This document shows positions 30,681 to 42,227 of a DNA stretch of 64,000 bases, one piece after another. Under the pieces are notes generated by a model, which had not been told where the DNA came from, ran no database searches, and worked only from the letters and a program-made list of their open reading frames with translations. The stretch's first letter is position 1. Every line of letters starts with the position of its first letter. The translations under genes were made by a program, and so were the position numbers. This DNA comes from Pseudoips prasinana (Eukaryota > Arthropoda > Insecta > Lepidoptera > Nolidae): assembly GCA_951640165.1 (NCBI GenBank), contig OX621245.1:22436330-22500329 (forward strand), given 5' to 3'.

Positions 30681-30896
30681 TCAAATCAAACAAAAAGACA
30701 TTAATAATGCTGTAGCTAATTCTAAACAGAACAGATTCACATTCAAATGTTATTTATCATCATATCATGTTACGTATGGTCATTTTATTCCAAGATATTT
30801 ATTTCTATAATATGCTTAAACACATGGAACATTGTCGAAGATCAACGTCTTTTAGCAACTTAGTTCATAAGTTTACCTTTATTATTCGAATAACCA

Positions 30897-31075
30897 GCTC
30901 TGGTTAGCTCAGCGGCGAATGCAGTCCTATATGTAACTGCGGGTTCAAATCACGCGATCAACGTGAAAAATGAACTTGGTCAACAATGGGGGCAATTTCA
31001 TAGCTACCTTTAAAAGGACTTTTGGTTAGGTTTGTGGGAAAGTCGATGCCTGCTGACCAACCCAATAACGGGCGC
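30897..31075 (+). mobile_element. tRNA-derived SINE, type E
   Basis: The A box TAGCTCAGCGG (30905-30915) and a B-box-like GGTTCAAATCA (30942-30952) are spaced as in a tRNA promoter. The body (AACTTGGTCAACAATGGGGG, then AAGTCGATGCCTGCTGACC) shares no visible segment with types A to D. The structure is too damaged for a functional tRNA (no matching acceptor stem), so a SINE or tRNA pseudogene is the best reading. Confidence 0.5.
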
Positions 31076-31618
31076 CATCCATTACTATCAAATGTATTGT
31101 TTTAAATATTGTTCCTAATATAGTTCAATGCAAATAGAACTTCAAGTTGTATTCATGTGAGACGATTAAACGTGCCATAACATAGTACTAAATATGCTTT
31201 TGTAACCTAATTGCTCACTAGCGGCCAACGGTCATGTAAATGCAAATCTGTTGGCCATAACAACGTGGAACATTAATTTGCATGGTCAAATTACTGCGTG
31301 TTTAATGAGTATATAGGTATGCGTTATTTTAGTTATGTTTAATGTACACAGAATAAATTGTACACAATCTTCTACACACATTTCTAAAGAAATGTATTCT
31401 AAAGAATGTAGTTCTTCATAGAACTTAAATTCATAAGAATTTTGACTGCAATTAAAAACTTAAATTCACAGGAATGTAAGTTTTTACTTGCAGTTGTAGA
31501 TTAACAAGATAAGATACTTTAGTTGGACACTCAAGTTGTGAACAGATCAATTAGATACATAAAAACAACAGTAAAATTGAATATACGTGACTAGTTACGG
31601 CGAGATATAGACTTAGCC
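31076..31618. other. No recognisable feature
   Basis: AT-rich spacer with two imperfect repeats of AACTTAAATTCA-AGAAT (31420-31440, 31457-31477). No gene. Confidence 0.4.
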
Positions 31619-31651
31619 ATTTTAGTATGAGAAACTTTCTCATACTAAAAT
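31619..31651. repeat. Perfect hairpin, 16-bp arms, 1-nt loop
   Basis: ATTTTAGTATGAGAAA is followed by a single C and then its exact reverse complement. It abuts the tail end of the T-family unit at 31655. Confidence 0.92.
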
Positions 31652-31935
31652 CATGATCATCTCAGCCGAATGACATTCACTACTGGACGTGGGCCTCTCC
31701 ATAAGATTTTCACAATCAATTTGTGTCCATGGTTTGGAGAGATATGCCATAATCGCCACGCTTGGCAGACGAGTTGACGATCGCAGTATGATAGTCATAG
31801 TACATAGGGAGACGCTGCTGCCCATTCTCTGAGAGATATTTTCTCTAGGACGACCCGCACCCGACTTGCCCTACTTTCCCCCACGGGATGAGATGGGGTG
31901 GCGATATTCTGTGCTGTCAGCCACACAGAAATGGT
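31652..31935 (-). mobile_element. RTE-tailed SINE-like unit (T family), nearly full copy
   Basis: At the left is the tail region ATCATGATCATCTCAGCCG and a CACTACTGGACGTGGGCC block. Next come GATATGCCATAATCGCCACG, GCAGACGAGTTGACGATCG, GACGCTGCTGCCCATTCTC, CCACGGGATGAGATGGGGTG and GTCAGCCACACAG at the right. Minus orientation, about 280 bp, non-coding. The shared tail implies mobilisation by RTE enzymes. Confidence 0.78.
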
Positions 31936-33294
31936 CAAGACTAGTTCATACAAATCAATCCTAGCACTTATCTTTAGCGTCTTCCGTTTAAATGATTTAA
32001 TGCTCTTATTGTTTAAACGTAGTAGAGACGCATGTCTACTGTGCCGCGCTTGTAAGGCACTAAACACAATCCCCCATATACAATACATCTACTTCAGTAT
32101 AGATTATTATAAGAACATCTATGACAAATTGTTCAAGTTAGTAAGAAGCATAATACGATCGGACACCTTGTGCGAATAATATTTGTTAATAATGCACTAT
32201 GGATGGTGAATTTAAATGAAGCACGCGGTTTAATTTTGGCAGCTATTTTGAACGAGATAAACTAAATTAACAAGATTTACTTATATTTAATTCCCGATAC
32301 CCGCATTAAATAAATAAATTCCTGTATCCTGGGCTTTATACTTTAATTATTAAGATATTATTAATCATTGTCATGTACTAATATTGAACCCTAAATGCCT
32401 GGGAGTCAAGGTATTTAATAGGGCGTGACGTTTTAACTATTACTCCACATGTTAATTAAAAAGTAAAGGAACTCAATAAGGAAGAAAAAGCATGGAACAT
32501 CCAGTAGCGGAGCTGTGTACTGTGTGTTATTGTTAACACATAAATTAAGTATCGACTATATATCAAAATGCAAGCTGCTAATCCATTAGCCTCCATTAAT
32601 CTACCTGCACAGTACACACTTATTATGTGCGATATCTGTGGCAATTAATTTTGTGTCGAAACGCTATCGGCGTTCTACATGCACATAAGATTAACTGCGA
32701 GTGTTAAATTACTGATAAACCTAAACATTGTGTTTTACGATCTTGTTAACATTAAAACAGCTTAACTACAAATAATTGTTCAAATTCAAGCTCAATAAAG
32801 AGTTATCGTTCAAGAATGTAATACAGTATAAAAGACGGACTCTTCGTGCGAGAGACCTTGCCGTATTGTGATATATTTATGGGTCTCGCACTAAGAGTGC
32901 ATAATTTGTTTTTTATACTCTCAACTCAACTAACAAATCTATTTTTCTAAATTGAAACATTTTCTTAACTATATCCAAATCGAACAACTTCAAGTATAAG
33001 TACAAGCATATATAATATCGCAGTGGGTAGAGGACGGTGGCAGTATAATAAAATTCATGATAACATTAGGTATTTCATAAACATCTAAGTCTAATAACTA
33101 TAAAATATGTTTCTGAAATAATGTTATTGGCAATATTATAAATCTATGCAATCAGAATGGGTATTAGACAGTTCAATATTCCGAACGCGACGCCTTGATG
33201 CCGCGCCGGTCAGGCGTATATTAGCAATATTATTATTCCTGGAAGCTAGACATTTCGTAACTCATCCCTAGTCAAATAATGATGATTGGAATCC
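31936..33294. other. Mostly unassigned; imperfect hairpin at 32838-32900
   Basis: AT-rich. ACTCTTCGTGCGAGAGACC (32838-32857) can pair with GGGTCTCGCACTAAGAGT (32880-32898) across a loop of about 22 nt, giving a precursor-microRNA-sized fold with a bulge. No other feature recognised. Confidence 0.45.
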
Positions 33295-33530
33295 ACTAAC
33301 TCTCGTCTTCCGCAGGCGAACCAAAGTAGTCGACATAGCCGGAAGAATTGCCAAACTGAAATGGCAGTGGGCGGGGCACATAGCTCGTAGAACCGATGGA
33401 TGGTTAACTGACAGTCTTGCAAGGGTCGCAGGAAGCCGCTGGATGCGGGCAGCGCAAGACCAGCCATTGTGGAGATCCTTGGGGAGGCCTTTGTCCAACA
33501 GTGGACGTATTTTACCTGATATGATGAACT
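33295..33530 (+). pseudogene. RTE-type LINE C-terminal fragment with internal deletion
   Basis: Reads RRRTKVVDIAGRIAKLKWQW, then AGHIARRTDG. It jumps directly to SLARVAGSRWMRAAQDQPLW and the tail CCTTTGTCCAACAGTGGACG...GATATGATG. The 'RWGRKVLEWRPRTGRRSVGRPPTRWTDD' equivalent present at 45640-46078 is deleted. Plus strand, 5'-truncated. Confidence 0.8.
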
Positions 33531-33549
33531 CTAGTAGTTCTACTTCATT

Positions 33550-33603
33550 TGGAAGAAGTTAATAGTGTAAAAAGTCAGCTTTTTACACTATTAACTTCTT
33601 CCA
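33550..33603. repeat. Perfect hairpin, 25-bp arms, 4-nt loop
   Basis: The arm at 33550-33574 (starting TGGAAGAAGTTAATAGTG) pairs exactly with 33579-33603 across TCAG. Confidence 0.93.
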
Positions 33604-34006
33604 TTGTGCTATTGTGCCATTGTACGTGTACTTGATTTCAATACAGAATTCTTTTTGTGAATATAAAAAAATTAAAATAGATATAGCATGACGGATGTCA
33701 CCAGTTAAAATAGAACAAAGGCAAAGTGCTTTCAAAATAGACGCACTCTACTAAATGGATGTTCACTATATTTAGTGCAAACGTAGATGGTATCGTAAAG
33801 GAAAGATTTTAAAAACTAACCTAGGCTTTTCACATTTAAGTAATAATTTTAGAGGTAGTAGCGTTTACTAAAATATGCAGAGTTTATCAAAACGAAAAAA
33901 TATTAACGGAAAAAAATGGCTTCGCTTGTATTTTTTACGATATTATTTAGGTAATATGTAGGTTCATAATGGAAAATAAGGAGATTTTGAAATTTTAGGT
34001 GGATTT
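33604..34006. other. No recognisable feature
   Basis: AT-rich spacer. Nothing recognised. Confidence 0.5.
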
Positions 34007-34270
34007 GACGGTCACCGTAGCCTAGTTGGTAGTGCTCCTGCCTACGAAGCTGGTGGTCCTGGGTTCGAATCCCGGTAAGTGCAAATATTTGTGTGATGAG
34101 CACGAATATTTGTTTCTGAGTCATGGATGTTTTCTATGTATATAAGTATTTATCTATCTATATAAGTATGTATATCGTCGCCTGGTACCCATAGTACACA
34201 AGCTTTGCTTAGTTTGGGGCTAGGATGATCTGTGTGACATTGTCCCCAAATATTACAGATATTTTATTAT
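34007..34270 (+). mobile_element. tRNA-derived SINE type B, copy 3 (reference copy)
   Basis: Starts GACGGTCACCGTAGCCTAG. The A box TAGCCTAGTTGG is at 34018-34029 and a perfect B box GGTTCGAATCC at 34062-34072. The body has CGAATATTTGTTTCTGAGTC, TCGTCGCCTGGTACCCATAG and AGCTTTGCTTAGTTTGGGGC. The 3' end TGTCCCCAAATATTA is followed by an AT-rich tail. About 260 bp. Confidence 0.92.
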
Positions 34271-34457
34271 TTTTTTATTATTTCACCAAAGAAATGTTTC
34301 ATGCAAAATCTTGTTTCAGAGGATGCTTGTTTAAGCCTCAGAGAACACATTAAGCCATTGGTTATGAGAAAATTCCAACTCAATAATTCTACGTATTAAG
34401 AAGCTCCTTAAAATCTATTACCTGGTCTCACCATAAGTAATATTAGAAAAAACCTTT

Positions 34458-34712
34458 ATAATAATATCCTGGGACATTATTTACACACGGCCATCTGATC
34501 CCAAACTAAGCCGAGCTTGTACTATGGAAACCAGTTAACTGTTATGCTGCATATAAGTACTACTTTCCTTTGTAAATAGATACTTATATAGATAATTAAA
34601 CCCAGAATCAGGACAAACAGACATGTTATTGCACACAAATATCTTTCCTGGGTGGGAAACGAACCCACGGCGTGAAAGGCATTTACCTACCACGCCAACC
34701 GGCCCGTCTTTG
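34458..34712 (-). mobile_element. tRNA-derived SINE type A, copy 5 (reference minus copy)
   Basis: Uninterrupted copy with the tail AATAATATCCTGGGACATTA, GATCCCAAACTAAGCCGAGC, ACTATGGAAACCAG, the segment ATACTTATATAGATAATTAA that is the target site of the R1-clade element in copy 4, the CCCAGAATCAGGACAAACAG core and the head GGGAAACGAACCCACGG...CCAACCGGCCCG. The head has lost about 9 bp. Confidence 0.88.
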
Positions 34713-37626
34713 TAATGTGTTCTTGTGTGCCACTAAGGTTATGCGTGTCTACTGATTTAATTTCATATATTAAATTTGTAAAGACTAATGTAACTTTATA
34801 TGTTTAGGTATAAAATAATAATGGAAAGGTTGAAAATTATATTCTGCTCAAACATTATCATAAATTGATAAAATTTTGTATGTATAAATGGGTAACATGG
34901 AGGCGTTTGCGGTTTTTGTGATAGCAGTTATAATTGAAATGAAATTTATTTCGAAGCGAACTAAATTATTGCAATGCATTTGGTTGATATAGTGATGATA
35001 ATGTATTGTGGCTTGCTGTTAAAATTCAGTTCAAATAAAACCTCTGCAAACGTATAATGAAGTCAAACAAACGATATGCAGAGCTATAGGTTTTTGTTTG
35101 TTATTATTTTTCAAAAATTGCCTTCTGAATTTCATAATTGACTAATTTATAAAGCTCTTTGAAGCAGATCAACTCACATAAATGTAAACGCACATCTACT
35201 ACGGCGTATTAAATATTACTTCGTAGCCTTAATTCGTATCATTTTACGAGTATATAGATACTTATTAAATTATGGTTTTATTATATTACTAGATGTGCTC
35301 CGCAGTTTCACTCGCATTGAACTGTATAAATTATAGCTCAATCTGTCGAAAGTTGGTCGTACAAACTTAGAAACCTTTGTGGGCTCATGCGCTACACTTT
35401 GCTGAAGATCATCACATGATCAAATGCGGAGTAAATATAAAATAACAAAGACATACAGACAATATATCGATTTGGAATGCAATGCATAAATATAATAAAA
35501 AATTGTGAATCATAAATATAATCAACCGGCATGTCGCAAGCGACATGCGGAGCCTTTTAAACTAGTATCCTCTACCAATCCGGGGTCGGCGCTTTGCGTT
35601 AAACTCCTTCTTTTGAAGTTGGTAAATAATAGCATTTAATGTACCAGAATTCTAGCTGTTTGCACATGCTACTCGTCTCATCTCCACAAAATCACTAACT
35701 CTTTTATGGGGCAGTGAACACGCTACAACAAACATCAAAATGAGATCAGAAAACTGTTAATCAATAAATTTAAAACAAAAATTGAAAGCAAATTGTGTAG
35801 CAAGGCATACTACAAAGTTTCTGAATATGTTCATGATAAAACTGTTTGTTAGATTAGATAAGATTTAATTCTACGCTTTTAGACAATTTTGTATTAGATG
35901 TTAATTTATTATTTAAAAAAAGTATTCCTATTGAGTTTTTAGGCAGTGTTTCTCAGTAGCTCCCACGTCAAGTACCTACTGCTCGGTAAGGAAAATAAAA
36001 GGGTGACAATTCAAAAACAAATTGTAAATTTTACTGAATAAATATATATGACTAGAATATCGTTGAAACCATACGGTAATTCGGGTAACGTATTCAATTC
36101 TTCGTAAGTGATGGACGATCAATGCGCTCTCGATTCAATGAATGAAGGCGATTCATCTTCGGTGTACACCACAAAAGCTAACATTTGCGCTTAGAAACAC
36201 CTTTATATTTATACGCAAATGGAAATGCCTTTGTTTGAGTTGAAAGGAAATTGAACCAGAATTTCAATACTCAGATGAGAGTTAAAAGGCTTTTGTATTT
36301 TTTTCATTCAACTTTCAAAAACGCCCATTGAAAAGAAAGTAATGTTGTTAATATATTTCACAAGAGCTGTAAAACAATTTAAAATGGCTACGAACAACGG
36401 TCTCTCATACTGAAGCTTCAGTACCTTCCGTGAATGAATAAAAAGTAATTAAAATATTTATGTACCACTAAAACCCGATCTAGTAACACAATTTGATAAG
36501 ATTTTTTTTAATTTTCTGTTTTGGTTAGTTACACCGTTTGATATTTCTGATAAATTTATGTTACTGACTCAGTTAAACTTTATTGAGATAATGAAATCCT
36601 GGGTTAAAATTACATGTAAAAACCAAAAATCTAAACAAAGCGGATTCTTTGGCGCAAAGTAGTGGTATCTGCGAAATTACAATAATATTAATAAACGTTT
36701 TCATAACTGGAGTCTGAAAATCATATCATCAATATTTTTTTCAGCGCACGCGATATAATCAATTTTATATGCAAGTTTTCCCATAATGTCGAATCCCAAG
36801 TTATGAGAACATTTATTTATATTTTTGTAACTTTTGTAGAGATAACTTTTTTTATCAAGTAATAAAATTTAAACTATGTTACTTGTTTCGATTGGACAAT
36901 GGTTGTACCATGACATTTTTTCAAACTGCACAGTTGGCCTCTTACATTGCTTAATCACTACAATCGAGCCCTAACGTAACCTACGCTGCACGGATACGCT
37001 TAAAAAATATAAAGATTCTACAGTTCCCATCTATAGACTAATCACATGCCAAGATGCTTCCCGTCACCGATCACTTAATATTTAAAATTCTTTCGTCGAT
37101 ATAAAATGAATAGCTGGAAGATTTTTTAATACTAGTAAGTAGCTTTGGATTTTATCTATTACCAACAAAACATACAAAAAATCTAATCTTTTTAATATTA
37201 ATTCCGATGAAATTAGGTTACCGAATTCTAATATATTTTTTAAGTTGCTTGTGAAAAGCTATTTCAATTACGTAACTACTGATGTTTTAATAATAGCGGC
37301 CTAGATATTGAAATCGTATGATTAGTTTTACGCCCTATAGTAAACCTGACAAACAATATATATCTTTATCGTGCTAAGTTACTTTTAGTAAAACGTTACA
37401 ACAAATTGAAATTACACTATAGTTATAAAGGTGGTTTTTAACAACCTAGTACTAACAACGTATTGTGGACAGCTGCAATTTATCTTACTCGGTTTCGGGC
37501 GCCAGCGCTGAGCTTCGCTGATATCAAAATGGCAATTTGAGGAGTTAATATTGCGTGATTAAATAAAAAAGAAAGAAGCGAATAAGTGTGTTTTGATTTT
37601 TGTTTTAAAACAACGCCCGCAGTAGG
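34713..37626. other. Largely unassigned; Helitron 3' end at 35288-35330
   Basis: At 35288-35330, ACTAGATGTGCTCCGCAGTT followed by TCACTCGCATTG is, on the minus strand, a Helitron-like 3' end (GC-rich hairpin, then CTAG and T); no 5' end was found. GCATGTCGC-AA-GCGACATGC at 35530-35549 is a 9-bp perfect palindrome. The rest is AT-rich with no gene. Confidence 0.45.
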
Positions 37627-37738
37627 TTAACACATCTCTGTATCACAGGGTACTTTACAAACATATAATTAACGAACACAATACACCCAGACTCATAACA
37701 ACTACTTATGAGTCAATCATTTAGTTGTACATCCATAT
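37627..37738 (-). mobile_element. tRNA-derived SINE type D, 3' fragment
   Basis: Keeps AACACATCTCTGTATCACAG, GGTACTTTACAAACATATAA and the core CCCAGACTCATAACAACTAC. The tRNA-like head is missing at the right. Confidence 0.7.
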
Positions 37739-38559
37739 ATAGACACCAACGGATTTCCATTTGTCACGATGTTTGCACACCTCTTTTGCGTAGTTACGTG
37801 GCTTCCTACATACAGGAGCAGGTATATTATTATCTCAGCAGAATATAGCTGTATAGCCAAAGAAGCATGCACATGTAAAAGGGTTTGGCACAAAGCTCGA
37901 GTTCTAATTTTGTTGTACTCAAAAATAAATATTTGCAGTCCAAAGTGCCTGCATGGTCCCTTCAACATTTTTCTAGAAGAGATCTCCCGAAATATTATTA
38001 TTTATTAAATTAATATATATTATTGCATTAAAATATATACGTACTCACTTACTGTTTTGCTTTTTTGGTTATAGATTTGAAAAGAACTCTCAGAGCTCTA
38101 CACTTAATCTATAGAGCATGTTTAAACGTTCCTCTAAATTTATTTTCAAGTAAGCACAAAACGGTATTCGTAATGCAATCGTTTAAAGTGCAAGTTAAGG
38201 AAAGTAAGGCTGAGCTAGATCTTGCTTACATTTAAATCGGACTCTTATAACAACTTACAACAAACATGTTATTTAAAATATTACAGTACTTAGAGTGCAA
38301 AATAAGCAACTGGAGGTTAAGATCAATAGAGCCTGCTTTATCTTTATGAACAAGTTACAATTAAGCCAGCTCATTACGTAATATTTAAATCAAAGCTAAA
38401 AAGATCTATAGAGGATATTAAGGTTTTGCTCAAACTTTATTATCTATTAAATTAAGGGAAATCGCTTTTTATATTTTTTGTTTACATTTAAAATTTTATA
38501 TGTAATTTAGAGGGGACTCCCATAAAACAAACGTGATTTAATTGCTGCTATTACAGATA
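37739..38559. other. No recognisable feature
   Basis: AT-rich spacer. Overlapping 80-residue frames near 37717-38008 on both strands have no recognisable content. Confidence 0.5.
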
Positions 38560-38725
38560 TCCGCTTTAAACTTTATAAATTATAACCGATGTGTTACTAT
38601 GTGTATTTAACTTTGTAGTAATATAGTTACTACAAAGTTTCATCAAAATCCGTTCGCTAGCTTTGGTGTGAATGAGTAACAAACATACACACTCACAAAC
38701 TTTCGCCTTTATTATATTAGTGTGA
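38560..38725 (-). mobile_element. Non-autonomous Helitron, 3' end worn
   Basis: On the minus strand it starts TCACACTAATATAATAAAGG at 38725 (preceded by A), then GCGAAAGTTTGTGAGTGTG and GTTACTCATTCACACC, the same 5' region as the copy at 12492-12810. The CTAG end and hairpin at the left are not recognisable. A perfect hairpin with 13-bp arms (38609-38639, loop TATAG) lies inside. Confidence 0.65.
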
Positions 38726-38732
38726 TGTTACG

Positions 38733-38778
38733 GTACCGTTCGTGCGCGAGTCCGACTTGCACTTGGCCGGTTTCATTT
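38733..38778 (-). mobile_element. Short inverted-repeat element (GGGTTCCGTACC family), end fragment
   Basis: GGTACCGTTCGTGCGCGAGT, then CCGACTTGCACTTGGCCGG, is the reverse complement of the first 46 bp of the copy at 18903. The rest of the element is missing. It lies eight bases from the Helitron 5' end. Confidence 0.75.
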
Positions 38779-40857
38779 ATGAATACAATTTTGAAGAAAT
38801 ACCATGAAATAGTATAAACGCTTATTTCCATAATGAAAATAACCAACTTATAGTACGATGTTGTATTCCAATCTAAATGAATTTCCATGAAATATCTATA
38901 ACGAAAAAATACTTGTAATATATTGACAAACCACTTTTTTCACTCAGTAGCAAATTGAAAGTACGGGTGGGTGACGATCGCCGGGCTGTATAGTGGATTG
39001 ATGTGATTCATCTTACTCCCACTGACACTGATGTTTAGTAACACCAAACGTTACGGCTTTAAAATGAATATTATTTAAAATAGTTTGCTTCACAAAAACT
39101 ATTTAAAGACGGTTTGGTCCCCAGTTTTATTATTGTGTTGCTTGTTTTGCTGTTTGAGGGCTTGCTTAAGTATTTCGTCGATGAGTTAAGTGTAACTTTG
39201 TCGATGAATAAGGATTTTTGGAAAGAGTTGCAACTAGCATCAAAACAAGTATTAAATAAGACGTAAAAATAAAGCCCTGAGTTTGTTTCTAACTTTCCTC
39301 TCTAGATTATAGTCCTAGGTAGTTAGCATGTTAGATAGGATAGAATTATTGCAGGTGAGGACTGTGTTACCCATATCTTTATGTGCCATGCTCCTGAACT
39401 ATGGTATCGCGTATGTAGTCGTCAAAACCGTGCTAGCAGCCTGAACTGAACTGATTTCTTTGGCCATATTTTCCACATAAATTAACACAGTATTATCATA
39501 ATATGTTTTTATTGCATTAAGGTTTATACGCCAGGTTTCTTACATGTCAGGCCCCATGGATGGAGTAGAACAGCTTAACTTAAAATAAAGTCCGCCAGTT
39601 ATTTAAAACAAAGAAGTACTGGAAATCTTTGTACACAAAATTTACAATACATCCGGACCAACAAAACCTCAAATACTTTTATAAGTATAGTCCTTATAAA
39701 AACCTTTATAAACCAGTCCTAAGAGTAGCATTTTTTCTATCTATTGGTATATGAAACCATGATGTGGAAAAAGGAAAGTTAGGCAGCGCAGCATTAAAAA
39801 GGCGACATTTTTTCTTTACCATACCACTTGGACACCCTACACCTGAATGGATACTCGAACTCACCTGACAGCGTTAGTAAATAGCCGTCGGGTCAAAGTT
39901 CACCCGCGATCGGCATCAGCTCTTAGTATTCTGAATAGACCAACTCCGGATTTCAACCCTTTACAGTGGTCCAGAAACTGATAATACGAAGCGAAAAATG
40001 AAGTTTTTGCGTACCACATTAATCATGGCAGATAATGTTTAGCACAACACGCGTGTTATTTATGGAGAGTATTTTTCTGTGTAGCAAAGTAAATATGAAA
40101 TATTGGCGTGCATATTATGGAATGGGTTGGATATTTAAATAAAAATAGATATGCAAAACGGACCCATGTTCGAGAAAAGTAACAAACTTTCCGAAATAAG
40201 TGAAACTGAAATATCGCGTTCATGATTACATAACTGAGAAATGCAGAAAATCCTTTTATTACAAATAAACCGTAACATATCATACATGTATACTTGAATG
40301 TATTTATAAAACATACGTTCTAGATCATACGTCTTATGTTACCCACATATTATTCAAAGGCTGCCTGAAAATCCACTTGAGGGATTTCTTACATCGCCCT
40401 TTGAGCCTACGCGAACGTAAAAAGGAATAAATCAACGACTATACTCCGAACAGATCGAATTTAATAAATTGAGATACAATACTTCAAAGTATTCTCAAGT
40501 TTCATATTTTCGCTCAGCTTTCTGGAATATTTTAAGAGATGTACTTGATATTATGACGTGAAACGTTCCAAAATAATACGGAATATCGAGATTAAATTAA
40601 ACAGAGATGAACTAAATAGCTGTAGGATATACATAATTATTTTTCAACGATGTTCGGACTTTAGTTTATATTAGAAATAATAAATGTAAAATAAACTGAG
40701 TGTACATTAAGTATAGCTACATACAATAACATTAGATTCTACTAATTAAAGATATAATATAAAACATCATAAACCAAAATTAAATATAGGGGCTTAATTA
40801 GAATAATTTGTGTTCGCATGAACTAACATTATACTTATATATCAACTAATATTACTT
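38779..40857. other. No recognisable feature
   Basis: Over 2 kb of AT-rich sequence without a recognised gene or repeat family. Confidence 0.5.
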
Positions 40858-41110
40858 TGTACTGAGGCGCTCATAGATGCTCTCACCGGTCCGTAAGTGA
40901 TCGTCGAGGTTAAGTAACTACGCTCGCGATCAGCCCATAGATGGGTGACCGTCCAAGTGGTCTAATTTCTGAGCATCTCCGTACTTCGGAGGGCACGTTA
41001 AACTATCAGTCCCGGTTGTAGCCATTAGGCAACAGTCGTCAAGCCATGTCGGAGGCCTACCGGGCGGCTTGAACAACTCTGACACTCTGGTAATCACAGC
41101 TCATACGATA
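40858..41110 (+). mobile_element. 5S rRNA-derived SINE, copy 3 (reference copy)
   Basis: The head at 40858-40960 follows the insect 5S rRNA layout: CTCACCGGTCCGTAAGTGAT, CGAGGTTAAGTAACTACG, CGCGATCAGCCC, and the box C equivalent GATGGGTGACCGTCC at 40940-40954. In 5S genes the box A, intermediate element and box C form the internal Pol III (TFIIIA) promoter. The body continues with GAGCATCTCCGTACTTCGG, GGCACGTTAAACTATCAG, CATTAGGCAACAGTCGTC and ACTCTGACACTCTGG, and the 3' end is ACGATAAGTAAGTAAG. It cannot be a real 5S gene because the 3' half of the 5S fold is replaced by the body. Confidence 0.85.
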
Positions 41111-42118
41111 AGTAAGTAAGATTACTTTTTATTTAAATTACATATATAATAGGAATGATAATGATAACTAAATTAAAGATATGGTGTATATCTTAACTTA
41201 ATCACATATAATACATACAATAGTGCCCGTAGGTACTTACATATATCTGTTTTAATTAATTTTATTCACACAAAAATCATAGCCCTGACTATAGCATAAA
41301 CCTTAAGTTTATTATAATTATAGTATCTCTTCATATATAGTTAGGTCATAACATTTCAAATAATATTAATATCAAAGATTGAAAATTCATTTTTTATGTG
41401 ACTATAGAGATGTATATCTCTTCCAACTATCAAAAATACATTATCACAAAAACTCATTAAGACCAAGCAATGAAATTTTCTTTACAGTCCCAAAGGGCAA
41501 TCAATCTGAATTAATTTGGTGCGTGATTTGCTTGTCAAACAGATTTGGTTCAATATGACTCCACTCGACTCGCGGATTAATTGAAAGAGGGTGACCACAG
41601 ATTTGATCCGACTCCCCAGCAATCCCAAGTGATAAGAGAGGCGAGTATATCAATAGTTTTAGAAATAGTTTCGGATTCGCTGTTGTATTTTGTATATTCC
41701 TTATGCAATAAAGTGTATGTCTTCTTCTTAAAAGACGTAAATGATGAGTAAGGAGATCAGAAAACAAAAGTTTCTCACTGAAGCATATTTTAGGATAGGC
41801 AAATGTTTAGCAATGGGGTGCAGTGTTTAGTTTAAATTTAAACTGACAACTTTTGGGGATATTTCCAATAGGGTTCCTGATTCGAGTTTAGTTGTTAAGT
41901 CAATATATTATTATATCTTTGCAGTTTGGTAGCATATAATGGTTTTCCTAATAACACTATTGTTTAATGAGCTAGCTAACGCGACCAGCGTAACAAGAAA
42001 TCTGTTATTTCGGACAATGCCCCAAAATTAATTTATTGACTTATAGATTTATTTATTGATATATTTTCATTGTTGATAGAACAAACCAATAGATCCTTTA
42101 TATCGTTTATATACGTCG
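41111..42118. other. No recognisable feature
   Basis: AT-rich spacer. Nothing recognised. Confidence 0.5.
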
Positions 42119-42227
42119 TGTAGAAATGAGATAATAGTTGTAAACTGCAGTCTAGGTGGATGGCAACCACCAGGGTGACCTCTGTTGGTACGTTTGAAAT
42201 GAAATGAAATGAAATCTCATTTCTACA
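42119..42227. mobile_element. Small MITE-like unit with 14-bp inverted ends
   Basis: TGTAGAAATGAGAT (42119-42132) and its exact reverse complement ATCTCATTTCTACA (42214-42227) bracket 81 bp that include a (GAAAT)4 run at about 42195-42215. No clear target duplication (flanks GTCG and GCCG). Only one copy in the window. Confidence 0.6.

Noticed and set aside
34018..34072. Functional tRNA gene
   Set aside because: A and B boxes are good, but the sequence lacks a matching acceptor stem and continues into a SINE body repeated elsewhere in the window.
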